Source: a virus. Taken from it: a DNA stretch of 33,895 nucleotides. The stretch is from the IMG/VR virus record IMGVR_UViG_3300035698_004398, positions 1-33,895 of that record; one strand, 5' to 3'. The notes below the pieces were generated by a model that made no database searches, was not told where the DNA came from, and saw only the letters and a program-made list of their open reading frames with translations. The position numbers were made by a program, and so were the translations under genes. Below are positions 18,136 to 24,997 of this stretch, piece by piece; the stretch's first letter is position 1, and each line of letters begins with the position of its first letter.

Positions 18136-18351
18136 GTGGAACGTAAATTTTTTAAAAAAGCTGGCGAAGTTATAACTATTAATGATATTGAAATCGGTAC
18201 AATATTTACAGCATCTGATGAAGAAGGTAAATATATTGTTGATGAAGAAGGTTATAATTTATTTGAGGCAGTGAGTGCACCAAAAGAAAGTAAGTATATG
18301 GGATTATATATTGATTGTAAACCACTAGGGAAGGTTAATGATGAAAACTAA
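18136..18351 (+). CDS. Small hypothetical protein with GTG start (71 aa)
   Basis: Not recognised. A small acidic, beta-rich protein (KAGEVITINDIEIGTIF). The start is GTG at 18136; GAGG lies 7 nt upstream and there is no in-frame Met until residue 54. It sits 2 nt after the first glycosyltransferase and overlaps the next small gene by 14 nt. Its place inside the cluster suggests a linked role, but nothing in the sequence shows what. Confidence 0.5.
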   Translation: MERKFFKKAGEVITINDIEIGTIFTASDEEGKYIVDEEGYNLFEAVSAPKESKYMGLYIDCKPLGKVNDEN

Positions 18352-18640
18352 TAAACAAATATATGATGAGTTAAAAGTTATTAAACTTAATGAAAAAGAT
18401 ATCATTACAGTTAAGATTAAAACTCGTGCAGAAACTGAAGCAGACTTTGATGTTATTAAAGATACAGTTAATAGTTTAGCAGAAATGTTAAGGGATGCAG
18501 GAATAACAAATCCTATGTTAGTGCTTGGTGCAGATGCTGACATTGAAAATATTAATGAAGAAGCACTTGAAGCATTAGGGTGGTATAAAAAAGAGATAGT
18601 TGATACCACATCAAATGATATTGATGAACTTTACGATTAA
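18338..18640 (+). CDS. Small acidic hypothetical protein (100 aa)
   Basis: Not recognised. Mixed alpha/beta, acidic, with a helical central region (DTVNSLAEMLRDAGI) and an acidic C-terminus. AGGGAAGG precedes the start; the gene could begin at ATG 18338 or at the next codon, ATG 18341. It lies between two GT-B glycosyltransferase genes and ends 9 nt before the second one. Confidence 0.55.
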   Translation: MMKTNKQIYDELKVIKLNEKDIITVKIKTRAETEADFDVIKDTVNSLAEMLRDAGITNPMLVLGADADIENINEEALEALGWYKKEIVDTTSNDIDELYD

Positions 18641-18649
18641 GGATTACAA

Positions 18650-19789
18650 ATGGAAAATATAATAGTACGAGGCCCTTATAGTCAATCAGGTTTTGGTGTT
18701 GCATGTATAGGACTTATTAAAGTCTTACAATCAGCAGAGTATGATGTTAAATTCATTCCTGTTAACACTAATCCTGATCAAGATAAAGTAGGATTTTCTG
18801 AAGAATTAACCAATGAAATAGATTCATTAGTTATTAAAGATGATGATAGTCTAATTGCTACTTCTACATTTATAGATGTTGGCAGTTTAATTTATGGTTT
18901 AACTGTACCAAAACTAGAATGTGGCAAACATATACTATACTGTACAACAGAAACAACAGACATACATCCTAACTATGTTGGTATGATGAATGAAAAGTAT
19001 GATGAGATATGGACAGCATCTAATTTTAATAAGGTTGGGTTCATTGGTTCTGGTGTTGAAACAAATGTTAAAGTATTACCACATCTTATTGATACAGATA
19101 AGTTTAATCCAGATGTACCAGCTTTAAACATAAGTAATAAGAGAGCTTTTAACTTTGTTGTAAATATAGATCTATCATTTAGAAAAGGGTTACACCTATT
19201 ACTTCCAGCATATATGGAAACATTTGATAAAGATGATGACGTTTCTTTAATTATTAAATTAACAAATAATAATTTTAAAGATCCAAAGGCTCCATTAGAT
19301 GCAATAAATGAATTGTTATACATGACACAATCTAAAGAAATAGAGCATGCACCAATGTTATTTATGACAAATATGTTAGAAGATAAATATATGCCTAGTC
19401 TTTATACTGCTGGTGATTGTTATGTATCTCCAAACCTGGGTGAAGGATTTGGTCTTCCTATTGCTGAGAGTATGGCATGTGGGCTTGCTCAAATAACATC
19501 ACGTTGTGGAGGACCAGTAGATTATGTTAATAGAAAGAGTGGATATATGATTTCTTTAAATAAAGATAATCCTACTCAACCTATTAGAGATCAATCATTA
19601 CTTCAAAGAGATCAACACTACCAAGGTAGATCTATATTTAATATAGATGTTGCATCACTTAAAGATCATATGAGATATGCTTATATGAATACTGATGAAG
19701 TAAAAGAAAAAGGTATTGCTGCTAGAGAAAGAATTATAAAGAAATGTTCGCTTGAAACATTAACTAAGAAAGTTAAAGGTTTACTATAA
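18650..19789 (+). CDS. GT-B fold glycosyltransferase (GT4-like, 379 aa)
   Basis: Typical GT4-like layout. A first loop GPYSQSGFGVA near residue 8 is followed by TTETTDIHPNY and EIWTASNFNKVGF, which are acceptor-side elements. VKVLPHLIDTDKFNP begins the second domain, and the E-x7-E signature EGFGLPIAE is near residue 265, followed by SMACG. The length is normal for the family. It probably transfers a sugar from a nucleotide-sugar donor with retention. Its stop overlaps the next start (TAATG), so it is coupled to the GT-A gene downstream, consistent with consecutive steps on one glycan. Confidence 0.9.
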   Translation: MENIIVRGPYSQSGFGVACIGLIKVLQSAEYDVKFIPVNTNPDQDKVGFSEELTNEIDSLVIKDDDSLIATSTFIDVGSLIYGLTVPKLECGKHILYCTTETTDIHPNYVGMMNEKYDEIWTASNFNKVGFIGSGVETNVKVLPHLIDTDKFNPDVPALNISNKRAFNFVVNIDLSFRKGLHLLLPAYMETFDKDDDVSLIIKLTNNNFKDPKAPLDAINELLYMTQSKEIEHAPMLFMTNMLEDKYMPSLYTAGDCYVSPNLGEGFGLPIAESMACGLAQITSRCGGPVDYVNRKSGYMISLNKDNPTQPIRDQSLLQRDQHYQGRSIFNIDVASLKDHMRYAYMNTDEVKEKGIAARERIIKKCSLETLTKKVKGLL

Positions 19790-20532
19790 TGAAAATTTTA
19801 ACATTACCAGTGGCTACCAGACCACATTATCTTAAACAAATGCTTAATTCATTAAAGGATAATAATTTAGAGGGTTGGAAACTTTATATTAATTCAGAAC
19901 CAAACCAAGAAGTTATTGATGTTATTAATAATATAGACTTTATTGAGACATCTATTATAATTAATGATACAATACTTGGTGTTAGACAGAATCCATACAA
20001 TGTATTAGATAGAGCGTTTAATGATGATGCTGACTTTGTATTACATTTAGAAGATGATTTAATTTTGTCACCAGATGCATTAGATTTAGCTAACTGGTAT
20101 TATGAAAATTATAATTCTGATCCAACTAAGTATATAGCTTATGGTTTATTTAATTATAGAAGTGAATCAGATGAACCAGAAGAGATTGTTGAACATGCTA
20201 GGTTTAATGGTCTAGGTTGGTGTACATTTAAACAAAATTGGAATAAATGGTTTGCACCAATCTGGTTTGATGATGAAATAAATAAAAGGGTTTGGGGACC
20301 ACATACTATAGGATGGGACTGGTCAGTACAAGCAATTTGTAAAACTGAAAATCTAGATACATTACTTCCAACACTTGGTAGAAGTAATCACATAGGAAGA
20401 ATTGGTGGTACTTACTGTAGTGCGGCGTTCCACGATCAAACCTTTACATCATTAATAATAAATGATGAATTAAAAGAAGACCTTGATGATTATTATATTA
20501 CATTAGGTAAAAGGATACCAATAGATGAGTAA
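19789..20532 (+). CDS. GT-A fold glycosyltransferase with EDD motif (GnT-I/GT13-like)
   Basis: A 247-aa protein. LTLPVATRPHYLKQML at the start is the nucleotide-sugar binding strand-loop of GT-A enzymes. The metal site is HLEDDLILSPDAL (Asp pair near residue 88), an EDD variant of DxD as in GnT-I (GT13) enzymes. The C-terminal half has GWDWSVQAIC and LGRSNHIGRIGG, which recall the W...P..SR..H.G region of that family. The placement is a motif reading; a GT2-like relative is the main alternative. It overlaps the next gene by 8 nt. It would add one sugar to an acceptor built by neighbouring enzymes. Confidence 0.75.
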   Translation: MKILTLPVATRPHYLKQMLNSLKDNNLEGWKLYINSEPNQEVIDVINNIDFIETSIIINDTILGVRQNPYNVLDRAFNDDADFVLHLEDDLILSPDALDLANWYYENYNSDPTKYIAYGLFNYRSESDEPEEIVEHARFNGLGWCTFKQNWNKWFAPIWFDDEINKRVWGPHTIGWDWSVQAICKTENLDTLLPTLGRSNHIGRIGGTYCSAAFHDQTFTSLIINDELKEDLDDYYITLGKRIPIDE

Positions 20533-21211
20533 GATACATATATTATGGGCAACTGCTAGACCTATGACATTTATTAGTACACATGATAACTGGATATTAG
20601 AAGCTGATGATGAAGATAATTTTGATACATATGTTGTAGTTGATAAGGATGAACATCGTAATCAACTTAACGATTATGAAGATATTAAACTTATGTTAAT
20701 TGAAAGTAAAAGATCCGGAGTAACGTGGCCATGTTATAATCTATCAAAGATGGTAGCTGATAGTTCTATTCCAGACAATGATATAATTATATTTGCTTCT
20801 GATGATTTCTTTCCTCCAGAAAATTGGGATGTTATATTGCTTGATTTATTTGAAGACTATACTGGATCAGTAATATATAATGATACATTACAATATGGTC
20901 CTGTTGTAACATGTCCTATCATGGATATGTATACACTTAGAAAGTTAAATGGTATAATATATCATCCAGCGTATAATCATAGTTATTCTGATAATGAATT
21001 ATATGATAATCTTAAAGAACTAAATCTTATTCGTGATCTGAGAGAAACCAAACCTGAAATAATATTTGAACATAGGCATCATGGTAATAACCATAGAGCT
21101 ACAGATGCAATAGATAGATCGTTTCTATGTAAAGAGCAAGAAGATAAATCTACATATATTGATAGAAAAACATTACCAATACATGAGAGGTTAAAAATTT
21201 CTAATGAATAA
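20525..21211 (+). CDS. GT-A-like glycosyltransferase (GT2-like, 228 aa)
   Basis: Begins IHILWATARPMTF, the N-terminal strand and loop of a GT-A/GT2 domain. IIFASDDFFPPENWD near residues 88-102 places an SDD metal/nucleotide motif. YSDNELYDNLKE (about residue 153) matches the catalytic-base/acceptor segment (xDxE) and FEHRHHGNNHRATD provides a C-terminal His group that could bind the metal-diphosphate. The length is compact but complete for a single catalytic domain. It is linked to both neighbours by 8-nt ATGArTAA overlaps (20525-20532 and 21204-21211). Donor and acceptor are unknown. Confidence 0.7.
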   Translation: MSKIHILWATARPMTFISTHDNWILEADDEDNFDTYVVVDKDEHRNQLNDYEDIKLMLIESKRSGVTWPCYNLSKMVADSSIPDNDIIIFASDDFFPPENWDVILLDLFEDYTGSVIYNDTLQYGPVVTCPIMDMYTLRKLNGIIYHPAYNHSYSDNELYDNLKELNLIRDLRETKPEIIFEHRHHGNNHRATDAIDRSFLCKEQEDKSTYIDRKTLPIHERLKISNE

Positions 21212-21887
21212 GATAATATCATATAGTTTGTGGGGTGATAATCCAAAATATACTGTTGGTGCTGTTCGTAATGCTGAGCTTGTTGACGACATATATCCTG
21301 GATGGACATGCAGATTCTATTATGATGAGACTGTGCCGCAGAGTATAATAAATCAATTAAAATCACTTGAAGCAGAATTAATATTTAAAGAAACAAAATC
21401 AGTTGGTTCAAATGGATTAGCTTGGAGATTTGAAGTAGGGTTTGATGAAGATGTTGATATTTTTATTATACGTGATACAGATTCTAGATTAAATTTAAGA
21501 GAATCCATAGCTGTCTCTGATTGGGAACTTAGTGGTAAATCATTTCATGTTATGAGAGATCACCAATATCATAATGTACCTATACTTGGTGGTATGTGGG
21601 GTGCAACTAATGGTTTTCTTTCAAACTTTAAAGAAATATATGATGAATGGATTAATAATTTAACAGCAACAAATCATGATCGTGGTGAGTATTTTAATTC
21701 TGATCAAATATTTTTATGGGAAACAATATGGCCATTAATTAACACTAATTGTATATCACATGATGAACGATTTAAATTTAATGGTAATGAGAAACCGTTT
21801 AGAATAAAACTAGACGATGGATATTTTGTAGGTCAAGCATATGATGTTGATGATTATGGAAACGATAAACCTATATTTGAATACTAG
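21204..21887 (+). CDS. GT-A-like glycosyltransferase with DxD motif (227 aa)
   Basis: The N-terminus ISYSLWGDNPKYTVGAVRNA and the following YPGWTCRFYYDE segment are characteristic of a GT-A-like family seen in phage and bacterial glycan clusters. The metal-binding DxD is in FIIRDTDSRL (about residues 89-98). HVMRDHQYHNVPILGGMWG (about residues 116-134) is a conserved acceptor-side block, and the later EYFNSDQIFLWE carries acidic residues suited to catalysis. No membrane anchor is seen. It is coupled to the upstream transferase by an 8-nt overlap and followed 8 nt later by the next one. Confidence 0.75.
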   Translation: MNKIISYSLWGDNPKYTVGAVRNAELVDDIYPGWTCRFYYDETVPQSIINQLKSLEAELIFKETKSVGSNGLAWRFEVGFDEDVDIFIIRDTDSRLNLRESIAVSDWELSGKSFHVMRDHQYHNVPILGGMWGATNGFLSNFKEIYDEWINNLTATNHDRGEYFNSDQIFLWETIWPLINTNCISHDERFKFNGNEKPFRIKLDDGYFVGQAYDVDDYGNDKPIFEY

Positions 21888-21895
21888 GAAATATT

Positions 21896-22645
21896 ATGAA
21901 AATAAAATATGCAATAATGTCATCTGATGATAATCCATTATATCTTGATTTTTGGCCAATAGTATCAAAGTTATGGAAACTAAAATTTGACATAGAACCA
22001 ATATTATTATACTTTGGAAATAATTATAATTTAATTTCTAAACAATATGGTACTGTAATTAATATGGAAATACTTGATGGTATTCCAATTTCTACACAAG
22101 CACAATGTTCAAGACTATGGTATCCAGGACAATTAGATGGTGTATCTATAACAAGTGACATAGATATGTTACCATTATCTAAAGATTACTTTATAGAATC
22201 AATTAAATCAATTCCAGATGATAAATTTATAAATATAAACCCAATAATGTCAGACAATATACATTTACCAATATGTTATAATGTTGGTAGTGTTTCAATA
22301 TTTAAAAAAATATTAAACTTAGATGTTACATGGGAAAGTTTTATGAATACTCTGATTGACTGGTCTAAGACCAGTGATTGTGAAGATCATTATGGTACAG
22401 GTACACTATGGTCATTAGATGAAACATGGTTAACTAGTAAAGTAATTAATTATAAAAAAGAAAATATAAATAATGTAGAATTAATATCAAGAAAAAATGG
22501 TGTTAATGGATTTAGAATAGATAGATCTAATTGGATATATGATAAAAACCTATTAAAAGATAGTTATTATTATGATTCACATTCAATCAGACCATACAAT
22601 ACACATAAAATTGCTATTGATGCTATAGTATCTAATAGTATTTAA
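21896..22645 (+). CDS. GT-A-like glycosyltransferase (249 aa)
   Basis: An N-terminal strand KIKYAIMSSDDNPLYLDFW leads into ISTQAQCSRLWYPGQLDG, and the metal-binding triad appears in ITSDIDMLPLSKDYF (DID near residues 89-91). This layout is shared by small phage and bacterial GT-A-like transferases that select a nucleotide-sugar at a D-x-D site. A CYNVGSVSIFKK block follows where acceptor residues are expected. It starts 8 nt after the previous transferase with a modest ribosome site. A 17-bp near-palindrome (22359-22375) lies inside it. Confidence 0.65.
   Translation: MKIKYAIMSSDDNPLYLDFWPIVSKLWKLKFDIEPILLYFGNNYNLISKQYGTVINMEILDGIPISTQAQCSRLWYPGQLDGVSITSDIDMLPLSKDYFIESIKSIPDDKFININPIMSDNIHLPICYNVGSVSIFKKILNLDVTWESFMNTLIDWSKTSDCEDHYGTGTLWSLDETWLTSKVINYKKENINNVELISRKNGVNGFRIDRSNWIYDKNLLKDSYYYDSHSIRPYNTHKIAIDAIVSNSI
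22359..22375. repeat. 17-bp near-perfect palindrome inside a glycosyltransferase gene
   Basis: ACTGGTCT and AGACCAGT flank a single central A, giving 8-bp perfect arms. It has more G+C than its surroundings. It could be a dyad binding site for a dimeric protein, or chance constrained by the encoded DWSKTSD. Confidence 0.4.
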
Positions 22646-22654
22646 GGATATAAT

Positions 22655-23461
22655 ATGAATAATAATCTTAATGATGTTACAGAATATATAAATAGTAAAA
22701 ACAAAAATATAAATATAATTCATAAACCAAGGTATGATTATTTAGAACTAGAATTAACAAGTTTTTGTAATATGAATTGTAATAGATGTAATAGATTAAC
22801 TGACTCTGCTCCCACAAAAGATATGATGACAGTAGATCAAATAAAAAAGTTAGTTAAAGAATCTAATGAGTTAAATTATTACTGGGCTGACATTAGAGTA
22901 ATGGGTGGAGAACCAACATTACATCCAGATATTATACAGATACTACATTTATTAAAATCTATAAATAGTGTTGGGAAAGTTAGAATTATAACAAATGGTA
23001 CTGGTGAGAAAGTTAAATCTGTTTTAAAAGAAATAAAAGAACTATCTATAGATATACCAATTAGTGATTCATCTGAACGGTATTCTAAATATGAAAAAAT
23101 TGATGGCAAACTTCAAGTCTTAGAGTATTCTAATATGTTAAATGCACCAATAGATATGGATATTGATACAATTAATAGTTGTCAAATAGGAGCAACTTGT
23201 GGCTTAGCTCTAAATAAATACGGATATACATCATGTGGATGTTCAGCTTCAATAGGTAGAGTTGCAAATTTAGATTATTTTATTAGAGATTTAAAAGATG
23301 TTACAACAGAAAAATGTTTGGAGCAATTATATATTGCTTGTTCTTTATGTGGTGGAAATATGTCACATGATACTAAATTAAAAAACGATAATACTATATC
23401 AGATGTATGGAAAAGTATTATTAATAATTATAATAATAATAATAACTTAAAGTTATATTAA
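22655..23461 (+). CDS. Radical SAM enzyme with C-terminal auxiliary-cluster cysteines
   Basis: A 268-aa protein. FCNMNCNRC (C38, C42, C45) is the CxxxCxxC motif that binds the 4Fe-4S cluster and SAM, and VMGGEPTLHPD (about residues 82-92) is the GGEP motif. The C-terminal half has seven Cys (176, 182, 194, 196, 221, 229, 232) in a SPASM/twitch-like arrangement for one or two auxiliary Fe-S clusters. Such enzymes modify peptides or sugars by radical chemistry such as epimerisation or crosslinking. Lying among glycosyltransferases, it may modify a sugar or the glycosylated target; no precursor peptide was recognised. AAGGA precedes the ATG. The C-terminus has an Asn-rich AAT-repeat tail. Confidence 0.9.
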   Translation: MNNNLNDVTEYINSKNKNINIIHKPRYDYLELELTSFCNMNCNRCNRLTDSAPTKDMMTVDQIKKLVKESNELNYYWADIRVMGGEPTLHPDIIQILHLLKSINSVGKVRIITNGTGEKVKSVLKEIKELSIDIPISDSSERYSKYEKIDGKLQVLEYSNMLNAPIDMDIDTINSCQIGATCGLALNKYGYTSCGCSASIGRVANLDYFIRDLKDVTTEKCLEQLYIACSLCGGNMSHDTKLKNDNTISDVWKSIINNYNNNNNLKLY

Positions 23462-23475
23462 TGAGAGGAATTTTT

Positions 23476-23643
23476 ATGAATAATGATTTTGATTTCACAT
23501 CAGAATATATTCATGGTGACAGATGGATGAGTATATCAGATGCTAGTATTAATCTAGGTTATTTTGGAACTACTAATTTACATAGACAAACATTTGGGCT
23601 AGATAATATTAATAAAAAAAATTGTATTATATTGCAAGATTGA
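23476..23643 (+). CDS. N-terminal fragment of a frameshifted glycosyltransferase-like gene
   Basis: 55 residues that end abruptly after an A8 tract (23614-23621). Removing one A from the tract gives INKKIVLYCKIDFIDEMFN, which runs without a stop into the C-terminal part at 23657. The two parts therefore look like one gene of about 280 aa. I chose ATG 23476 because AGAGGA lies 6 nt upstream; the earlier in-frame ATG at 23461 overlaps the radical SAM stop but has no ribosome site. Conserved-looking aromatic and acidic residues (YIHGDRWM, LGYFGTTNL) suggest that it forms the start of the exostosin-like domain. Confidence 0.6.
   Translation: MNNDFDFTSEYIHGDRWMSISDASINLGYFGTTNLHRQTFGLDNINKKNCIILQD
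23614..23621 (+). other. A8 homopolymer at the frameshift junction
   Basis: Eight consecutive A residues (in AATAAAAAAAATTG) sit at the point where the reading frame must change by one to join the fragments at 23476 and 23657. Such a tract can slip in replication (on/off switching), in transcription (mixed transcripts), or be miscalled in sequencing. Confidence 0.7.
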
Positions 23644-23656
23644 TTTTATTGATGAA

Positions 23657-24316
23657 ATGTTTAATATTATAAGATGTAGTAAATTTAATCATATATTAAT
23701 AACTAGTAATTCTGATTATCCTATAACACGAGATAAATATAATAGAAAACCAGATAATATAACGTATTGGTTTGGTTGGAATGTTGTAGAACCACTACCT
23801 AATGTTATACCAATTCCATCAGGTTTAGATAGACAAGCTTTTCCAAATATTAATAAACAAAATACCAGTGTTATAAGTAATCAATTGTTACACGATAAAG
23901 ATAGCACAAATAAATTATACGTTAATTTTAATCCAAATACTAATATTAATAATAGACAACCAATATTAAATATGTTTAATAATAATGATTTTGTAAAAGT
24001 TAATGGTGGATTAACATATGATAAATATATATCTGAGGTATATGATCATAACTTTATATTGTCTCCAGAAGGTAATGGTATTGATTGTGTTAGAACGTGG
24101 ACTGCAGCATACTTAAAAAGTATTCCAATTGTTCAAAGAAGTTATATAACTGAAAGCTTCGTAGAATTAGGATTACCAATAGTTATTTGTGATGATTTTA
24201 ATTTAATTGATGCAGATTATATAAATTCCTTATGTGATGAAATATCAAATAAGAAATTTAATTATGAACCATTAACTTTTAGTTACTGGAAAAATAAAAT
24301 ATTAAAATTAATTTAG
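23657..24316 (+). CDS. C-terminal part of an exostosin-like glycosyltransferase (frameshifted)
   Basis: 219 residues from the first ATG, but this is probably not a true start: the frame is open upstream to the A8 tract and no Shine-Dalgarno is seen. The signature FILSPEGNGIDCVRTWTAAY (about residues 132-151) followed by KSIPIVQRSYITESF matches the exostosin/GT47-like pattern (F.LSPRGNG.DT.RTWEAL..G.IPIV), which binds the nucleotide-sugar. The fragment lacks the N-terminal part found at 23476. Whether a full-length enzyme is made depends on slippage at the A8 tract. It is the last gene of the first glycosyltransferase run. Confidence 0.65.
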   Translation: MFNIIRCSKFNHILITSNSDYPITRDKYNRKPDNITYWFGWNVVEPLPNVIPIPSGLDRQAFPNINKQNTSVISNQLLHDKDSTNKLYVNFNPNTNINNRQPILNMFNNNDFVKVNGGLTYDKYISEVYDHNFILSPEGNGIDCVRTWTAAYLKSIPIVQRSYITESFVELGLPIVICDDFNLIDADYINSLCDEISNKKFNYEPLTFSYWKNKILKLI

Positions 24317-24333
24317 ATATAACTTTTTATAGG

Positions 24334-24362
24334 TTGACAAGTACATCTAAATGTTATATATT
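24334..24362 (+). promoter_or_regulatory. Sigma70-like promoter ahead of the zinc-ribbon, GroES and GT genes
   Basis: TTGACA (24334-24339), 17 bp spacer, TATATT (24357-24362), followed by ATAGTATA as at 11850. The spacer carries TAAATG at positions 9-14. The -10 ends 31 nt before the ATG at 24393. It probably drives 24393 to 26134. Confidence 0.85.
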
Positions 24363-24392
24363 ATAGTATAAATGTAATAATAGGAGATTATA

Positions 24393-24581
24393 ATGGTAGA
24401 GAAAGCAACAAACACTCATAACTGTAACTGTCAGGATAAAGCACATGTTACAATAGATATACACTCTAATGATAAGTTATGTGGTGTGTTTGGTATAACT
24501 GACTCATATAATATAAAAATAGTAGATAAAAAAGTACGTTGTAATACATGCGACACAATAATTTACAAAGAAAAAAAATAG
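24393..24581 (+). CDS. Small Cys-rich, zinc-ribbon-like protein (62 aa)
   Basis: Not assigned to a named family. Cysteines at HNCNCQD near the N-terminus and RCNTCD near the C-terminus, around a beta-rich middle (VTIDIHSNDKLCGVFGI), suggest a small zinc ribbon. AGGAGA lies about 6 nt upstream of the ATG, and a consensus promoter is immediately upstream, making this the first gene of an early-type unit that continues with the GroES homologue. Confidence 0.65.
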   Translation: MVEKATNTHNCNCQDKAHVTIDIHSNDKLCGVFGITDSYNIKIVDKKVRCNTCDTIIYKEKK

Positions 24582-24583
24582 CT

Positions 24584-24697
24584 ATGAATAAAGTCATCAA
24601 TACTTTTATTGATTATAAAAAACTAATAGTCATACTAGATAATGAAGATACTGCTTCATTTTTTATTATTGGTAATGGCACAAGCAGAAATTGTTAA
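24584..24697 (+). CDS. Possible small protein (37 aa), perhaps frameshifted
   Basis: A short open frame beginning 2 nt after the previous stop: MNKVINTFIDYKKLIVILDN and 17 more residues, to a TAA at 24695-24697. Another frame continues past a T6 run with QAEIVKELFNKEKK and ends at 24723, just before GroES. The two parts could be one gene of about 45 residues split by slippage. No ribosome site is clear. If not coding, this 140-nt stretch holds nothing else I can recognise. Confidence 0.3.
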   Translation: MNKVINTFIDYKKLIVILDNEDTASFFIIGNGTSRNC

Positions 24698-24724
24698 AGA
24701 ATTATTTAATAAGGAGAAAAAATA

Positions 24725-24997
24725 ATGGCTAAGAAAGCAAGACCGTTAGGCACAAAAGTATTAATTAAAAAAGCAGACAAATCAGATAGTACTTCAGGAT
24801 TAATTTACATTCCAGAGGAAGACAAAGAACAACCATCTTATGGTACTGTTGTTGCTGTAGGTAAAGATGCAACACAAATTAATGTAGATGAGATAGCTCA
24901 CTATGGTAAGTATGCTGGTACAACAATTACTATTGATGAAGAAGAATTATTAATAATGGATGAAAAAGATATTTTATATGTAACAGAGGAAGTATAA
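24725..24997 (+). CDS. groES: GroES-like co-chaperonin
   Basis: A 90-aa protein matching GroES along its length. RPLGTKVLIKKADKSDSTSG is the N-terminal strand and mobile-loop region; GLIYIPEEDKEQPSYGTVVA corresponds to the G-hydrophobic-P..KE.P..G.V.AVG core; HYGKYAGTTITIDEEELLIM followed by DEKDILYV matches the C-terminal YGKYAGTE...EEYLIM.E.DILAV pattern. It is slightly shorter than the usual ~97 aa. It should cap a GroEL chaperonin; no GroEL is in the window, so it probably works with the host GroEL, as T4 gp31 does, to fold phage proteins. GGAGAAAAA precedes the ATG. The glycosyltransferase at 24998 starts immediately after its stop. Confidence 0.95.
   Translation: MAKKARPLGTKVLIKKADKSDSTSGLIYIPEEDKEQPSYGTVVAVGKDATQINVDEIAHYGKYAGTTITIDEEELLIMDEKDILYVTEEV

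Noticed and set aside
18973-19323. A 116-aa minus-strand open frame
   Set aside because: It lies antisense to a clear GT-B glycosyltransferase, with no promoter or ribosome site.
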